Below the pieces are notes generated by a model that saw only the letters and a list, made by a program, of their open reading frames with translations, had not been told where the DNA came from and did not search any database. From Isoetes taiwanensis (lineage: Eukaryota > Streptophyta > Lycopodiopsida > Isoetales > Isoetaceae), in assembly GCA_021234155.1 (NCBI GenBank), contig JAJEKV010000045.1, forward strand, positions 10,300,631-10,364,630: 64,000 nucleotides of DNA, in the 5' to 3' direction. Below, piece by piece: positions 58,704-64,000 of this stretch (position 1 is the stretch's first letter; each line of letters begins with the position of its first letter). Made by a program: the position numbers and the translations under genes.

Positions 58704-59332
58704 TATGTGGGTAGGACGTAGAAAGGCATCATAAGAAATATCAAATGACGAAAGGCCTAGAGTAGAATAGTCCATGCGAGCAATTGACCTATAAGATACC
58801 ACACCACATTACTGCAAAAACATATTGGGTGTTAATAAAACAAAATAATATCAAATGCTTATCAAACCTAAGCAAACAATTCTCCATCAATATCAATAAA
58901 AAATGTAATTCCGGTAAGGAAGTTGTAAGAATGAACATCACTTATATAGGTGGCTCATCCCTTCCCAGAATGCCGATCTGATGGCTTGGATCGATGTCAT
59001 AATCATCAAATAAAATAAACCGTTACCAAATGCACATACAAATTGGTTGTTCTTCATAGCCTATGTCCAGAAGAGCAATAATGTTCAATCTTTAGTAAGG
59101 CAATCTCCGATGTAATTGCAAGAATCTATAATTAGGCATTGAAATAACATATTAGCCCCAGTATTTGGACGGAGTTACAATATGTAGCATAATAACAGGG
59201 GGTTTTCTTTGTGTTTTTGTACGCTTTTCACAAAGGTTTTCCTATGATTTCGTGATGTATTCAAATGGATGTACTAATACGTACATCTAGAGTGCACCAT
59301 TTCTGAGCCATTGATTTTAGCCTTTTTTTTCC

Positions 59333-59503
59333 AATGGTCAACAATCAATGGCTCACAACAAAAACCCTTTTTTTGTGCGTGTGGTGCATAATGGTCAACA
59401 ACCAATGGCTCACAACAAAAGCCCTTTTTTGTGCGTGTGGTGCATAATGGTCAACAACCAATGGCTCACAACAAAAGCCCTCTTTTTGTGTGTGTGGTAC
59501 ATA
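59333..59503. repeat. Three tandem copies of a 56-57-bp unit
   Basis: Units start with 'aatggtcaaca' at 59333, 59390 and 59446. Each contains 'aatggctcacaacaaaa', 'ccctttttttgtg' in slightly different lengths, and 'gtgtggtgcata'. Confidence 0.95.
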
Positions 59504-59811
59504 ATGGGCACATGAAGGGCTTGAAGGGCGCATGTAGTGCAGTTTCCCCACCGGCAACACATTTCTTATCATAACTTTTGATCCAGAGCTCTGTTTGAGA
59601 TGATTTTTTATTGTGTTGGAAAGCTCTCTCCGAGATCTTTTTGATAGTGTATGATATGGATATATTTGGTCAAGTTATCTATGCTAAAACATTAATTTTC
59701 CAGCCGGGTTTGGTAGGCTTTCACATCCTACCAGCTGATTAATACAGGATTGTGCTATTGGATATTGTTTTATGGCTCATTCCGAATGAAGCTTGCAAAA
59801 AATTACCATCC

Positions 59812-60094
59812 CTTTGGTTTGGGTGCATATTCACACGGGGGGTGACGTTGGGCAGTGAGAGTCCTCATAATTGTATTTTGCACGTACGAAATCAACACCA
59901 TATAGTATTCCGCTTGAAATCTTATAGTATTTTGCGAATCTTGTTATACATTATAGCAAATTTTGTACTTGCATACCCCACAAATGAGGAACTTTATGTA
60001 CGGTGTAGATTAAGGAATAAGGGGTGAATATGCCTATCCAATAGCTCTCGTTTCCCAGAGTCACCCCCCGTGTGAATATGCACCCAAACCAAAG
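59812..60094. mobile_element. 283-bp MITE-like element with 35-bp terminal inverted repeats
   Basis: 59812-59846 and 60060-60094 are perfect inverted repeats, starting CTTTGGTTTGGGTGCATATT on the outside and ending GGGGGGTGAC on the inside. About 15 more bases are partly complementary. The AT-rich 210-base centre has no coding potential. Flanks show no certain target duplication, so the superfamily is open. Confidence 0.85.
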
Positions 60095-60417
60095 CCAGAC
60101 TTTTCATCTTGCAGAGGGATGATCACTTTGGACTATCTGGAGAAGACGAAAACTGGTAATCTTCAAAGGTTTGGATGTGGCAGATAACTGTGTTCTTTAA
60201 GAAGCTCAAGGTCACATTGCTAAGTCGTTACCATTGTTCTTCACTTGCCCCTCGTAAGAGGTGATTGATTGTTGAGGAGTATTTAGATGTGCGCTCTTAT
60301 GCTTAGGCAGGTTGCTTCATTTGGTGGGTCTCTGCTTATCTACTGAGATTTTATTCTTGTTTTTGCACTTATACTTGTATTGATTCTTTGATTAAATAAA
60401 GGCTGAGTGTCCTTCAA

Positions 60418-60440
60418 CTATTCTATTCTATTCTATTCAA
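60418..60440 (+). repeat. (TTCTA)n run, possible retroelement tail
   Basis: 'ttctattctattctattc' follows about 300 bases of unassigned sequence containing 'ttaaataaaggctgagtgtcc'. It resembles the tail that closes the LINE at 31012-31033. Confidence 0.45.
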
Positions 60441-60444
60441 TAAG

Positions 60445-62580
60445 AAAAAAGAAATCGGCTCAAACTAGCTTCAGACGAAAGCCCTAGTAGCATGATTATC
60501 TACCTCAGTCAATCCCGTGATAGACTTATCCATCTATACATGGACTAGGCTAATCCAAGTTCGTACTCCACATCCATGGTCTCTGGCACTTATCAAGGCA
60601 TACAAAACCAGCTTAGTATTATAAGCCTTAAACAGCAAATAAGATTCTAATTTCAAAAAGATTGATGTAATAAATTCAATAAGTCACTTTAAATTTTATC
60701 TCTTACAGAATTGTGCCTGTACATACAGTTCTGAATATCAAAACACCAACGATTGAATTTCACTGGTGCATGTTTAATCTATGATTTATACTAGAGCATT
60801 CAGCCCATAAGTTCCCAGAAAAGGGGAAGAAGACTCTACTTTATATTGTCAAAGCATAACCCTGTTTTAGTCACAAGTACAAGAGCTTAATCTGCTATAA
60901 TTCACATCATATTTCCCAATACTAAGACTGAAATTTCGGTGATAGTTGAAAGGGATCAATGAGAGGATGACTTACTTATAATATACAGTCATTAAGTATG
61001 TGTAGCACCCCTTATTTGATATAATCGCTTATTTCATATAATCGCTTCATCTAGACTGCTGGTCTAGAGAATATAACAAAGGATATACCATATCCTCAAA
61101 CCCTGGCCATTAAAAGAAGATGGGGTCAAACCCCAATTTCCACGTTAGCCTAAGCTTTTGAGGCCATGGTCTCAAGTCAATGATACAGTCAATCATTCAG
61201 GATTTATATAAACTGTCTTCCATAAGGAGCCAGCAACGCAGTTGTGCAAATAACATACATTTGAATTACAAGAATAAGTAAGTACACCATAAAGTCTGAT
61301 ACAACTCTGGACAACATTTCAAGCTGCCATTATGAAGACCATCAACAACACAACCCGTGAAGACCATCAACATCACAGTTGATAAGAGTGCAACAAATTG
61401 AACTTGCTGAATCAACACGGAGCTCTGTCAAAAAATGACTATCAACCCTTTTAATTTGGGATTTTCCAGTCTGGAGGAAAAACATTTAGAATTTTGTTTA
61501 AGTGCTTCCTAAGGTTTTGGGGTTTCTATATGACGAAAAAGAATCCGGTGTTCCAAAAATCAGGAAATATTATTTAGGTGTGATTTAGGCTCCCATTTTT
61601 CCCTTTCGAATCTCGGGCAAATCGATTTGCCCCCTTTCATTTTTCCTATGATTTCAGATTGATCCTGGATTAGATTATGGTGCATGGTTACAAGTGGCGA
61701 TCTTGGTGTGTATCCCAGCTCATGGATGGATTTACAGCTACAATTCATAGATCATAGAGTAGGTCCATGCCAATAGTTGTTGGATCTAGACCATAGCTAT
61801 GGTTCTCCTTCACATGATGGTAGATACGTCTGGAACCATCATTATTTTTGCTATGCTATAGAGCAGTCTGATTGTTTTTGTGCTTTGTGCAGAGCCGAAT
61901 ATTTGTTGTCAACTTCCACTTCGTCTGTTACGTTTTACGCCATCTCTTTGACTCGATATTTCTTATATATCACACAGCATCGTCTGCATCGATGCTCTTC
62001 TGTTTAAGGTCCAAAATTAGTTTAACTTTTTCTGTTATTTCTTTACTTGCATACATGAATGGCATGTTGGAGGTGTATATATCCATGTAGCTTAGATGCA
62101 TTGAATGGGAGGGAAATTCATAATTGGGATGGGAGGCTTCTCTTTACCAAATTGAATGGGAGGCTTCTCTTTACCAAATTAGGCACCATTGCATATAAGG
62201 GACCACCTAGATAGTCAGTGCATATTTTTATTGAATAATATCCGTATCTATGATTTGCATGTAGTGTAGTTTTGAAAGCTATTAAGATGCTCAAGATGCC
62301 CTTTTGTATCTATGATCTGCATGTACTTTTGTATATCTTTATTGGTGTTTGTTTCTAGGCAGTAATGGATAGCAATTGGCAAATTACTCAAGAGTATATA
62401 TCTTTTGCTGAGATGTGCCAAGTGTGACGTTCCAGCATAATATACATTATATCTATGAATATAAACCATGACCTTAACTATGTTTTCTTTACATATAATT
62501 TTGTCCCCACAATTGCATCATCAACAAACCAGTGCAACAACCCAAAAAAAGAACTAATCATCAGAGTTCAATCTAATTTG
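60445..62580. other. Gene-free stretch
   Basis: No coding region or structured repeat is supported beyond a 24-base tandem duplication near 62107-62165 ('attgaatgggaggcttctct' and so on). It leads into the gag of a further LTR element. Confidence 0.5.
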
Positions 62581-62612
62581 CATGCAGCTAGAGCACCTAG
62601 GAATGTTGAGGA

Positions 62613-63989
62613 ATAAGGACAACGTGAACAAGAGCGTACTCCACCAAGGCGTTTCCAGCCAAGAAATCTGTACCAAGAGTTTGATGCAGCAACACCAGAG
62701 GAAGAGCTATCCCAGATTAGGTCTGGCATTCATGAGATAAGGGCATTGCTGGCAGGAGCACCAACAGGAGGGCAGGATCGGAATGTGCCATTGCCAGAAA
62801 CACCAGCCGGCCGAACAGTGCAGCAAAGGAAGAGAAGCCGGAGAAGAAGATCTCCTAGCTCGGGGTCCTCCGACTGTAGCTCAGACTCGAATTCCGGATC
62901 AGAAGAGCGGGAGGAGGAGAGACGGGACCGTCGGGAGGATCCAAACTGTGACAGGGGCAGGTCACAATCTGATTATCAGAAGAAGGTTGACTCCGCGCTC
63001 AGCAATGTATGGAAAGCAAGGAAGCTAGAGCAATTCTCAGGGGATAGCAGGTCAGGAATGGAAGCAGAAGCTTGGTTGGATGAGATAAGAGAGTATGGCA
63101 ACGCTTATGGCATGAAGGACAAGGACAAAGGTAGAGTAGCTACAGCCAACCTGAAGGGAGCAGCAACGCCAAAGCACGTGGACTAAGCAGGGATAGTTGC
63201 AGGTTCAAGAAGTTTGCTAAGGCATTCAAGCGTCATTATGTGCCAAGAGAACATAAGTGTCACATGATGCAGCAGTTTTACAGGTTGCAGCAGGGCAACA
63301 AATCAGTTCAGAAGTACACGGAGGAATTCATGAGACTAAGGCTATATGTGCCGAAGTTGAGTGAGAGGCACGCGGGCGAGGGTTATATCGAAGGATTGAA
63401 TGAAGAGATCCGGAAGCTAGTAAGAGCAATAAACCCTAGGACGGTGTCAGAAGCAGAATCCAAAGCAGTCAGCCTGCAAGGAACGCTACCCCAAGAGCAT
63501 GCACCAAGGCAGCAGTATTACCAGGATAAAGGAAAAGGCACAGGAAGTTATAGCCCAAGAGCGGCAAGCCCAGCAGCTAGCAGACCTCAATATAATGCTA
63601 ATTATGGGAAGCAGGGCAATGCAAACTTTGGCAAGCATGACAAGAAACAGGTGACCTTCAAAGAGCAAGGAGGGGATTCCAACTACTCCAAGGCAGTGAA
63701 ACAGTTTTTGCAATCCATTCCCAAAGAGAAAAAGCAGGAGTGCATAGAAAAGCAGCTGTGCTTTAGGTGTTTCCAGCCAGAGCATAGGACAAACAACTGC
63801 CCCTTGGTGATGAACGCGGCACTAGCGGAGATGGGATGGGAGACACCCACGGACGCTGACGAGGAGGACGCACCAGACTATATCCAGGGTGAGTGCCATA
63901 TTTTTGCCGCCATTGACACTGAGAACGCCGAAAGCCAGTATCAAAAGTCATCTCGACAACCGGAAAAGCCCAAGCAAAATCTTTCATAG
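62613..63989 (+). pseudogene. Gag of a further LTR retrotransposon, cut by the window end
   Basis: The plus frame from about 62613 (RTPPRRFQPRNLYQEFDAAT) passes an arginine/serine-rich, acidic stretch (RKRSRRRRSPSSGSSDCSSD) into KKVDSALSNVWKARKLEQFS and AEAWLDEIREYGNAYGMKDK. It stops at 63184, and after a shift continues from about 63190 with AKAFKRHYVPREHKCHMMQQ and YTEEFMRLRLYVPKLSERHA. Then come a basic linker and a CX2CX4HX4C knuckle, CFRCFQPEHRTNNC, at about 63760. The frame closes at 63987-63989. Protease and pol would lie beyond position 64000. The sequence differs clearly from the other two gag genes in the window. Confidence 0.85.
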
Positions 63990-64000
63990 TCTTGATAGAT

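Noticed and set aside
59345-59572. 75-aa repetitive minus-strand frame
   Set aside because: It is a translation of the three 57-bp tandem repeats.

Overview
The window looks like nuclear DNA of a land plant with a large, transposon-rich genome. The evidence is a plant-type secreted subtilase with ten short introns, a plant family-1 UDP-glycosyltransferase with the PSPG box, Ty3/gypsy elements (one with a chromodomain-like tail), a Mutator-type transposase, and long AT-rich gene-poor stretches. A gymnosperm would fit the nested old elements, but the sequence alone does not fix the lineage.

Layout. At 4.2-6.5 kb the minus strand carries remains of two host genes: the C-terminal part of a protein-L-isoaspartate methyltransferase, and at least eight exons of a conserved protein I cannot name, broken by a frameshift and a nonsense codon. 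At 9.5-13.1 kb is a complete minus-strand subtilase gene (11 exons, 780 aa, catalytic residues present, one GC-AG intron). From 15.6 to 36.6 kb the window is a stack of elements. A minus-strand chromovirus-like pol lies at 16.4-19.2 kb. A plus-strand LINE (19.9-31.0 kb) is split in the middle of its reverse transcriptase by a young plus-strand Ty3/gypsy element with 1.37-kb LTRs (21.3-29.5 kb). To the right are two decayed minus-strand transcription units of unknown function (31.07-32.57 and 33.26-34.37 kb). Each has a TATA box and a pair of conserved 63-bp palindromes upstream. Beyond them are a minus-strand tRNA-iMet-like primer-binding site and an LTR-like segment (35.1-36.6 kb).

From 37 to 46 kb come a hexanucleotide microsatellite, a decayed MULE transposase (40.4-41.8 kb), a gypsy pol fragment (42.0-43.6 kb), GATA microsatellites and a dispersed repeat family with tRNA-like boxes. 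At 46.96-50.39 kb is a complete but pol-less LTR element with a perfect GACTA target duplication. It keeps only gag, has the zinc-knuckle part of gag inverted, and carries an array of small covarying hairpins. At 54.03-55.59 kb is an intact two-exon UDP-glycosyltransferase, preceded by two 5' fragments of the same gene and followed by a copy of its 3' flank. The last 8 kb hold tandem repeats, a 283-bp inverted-repeat element and, at 62.6-64.0 kb, the gag of another LTR element running off the end.

Only the subtilase and the UDP-glycosyltransferase look like intact host genes. The one long unbroken element frame is gag-protease-RNase H-RT of the nested gypsy element, which is broken further downstream. 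The least explained region is 31-35 kb, with two unidentified units sharing a promoter-like layout.
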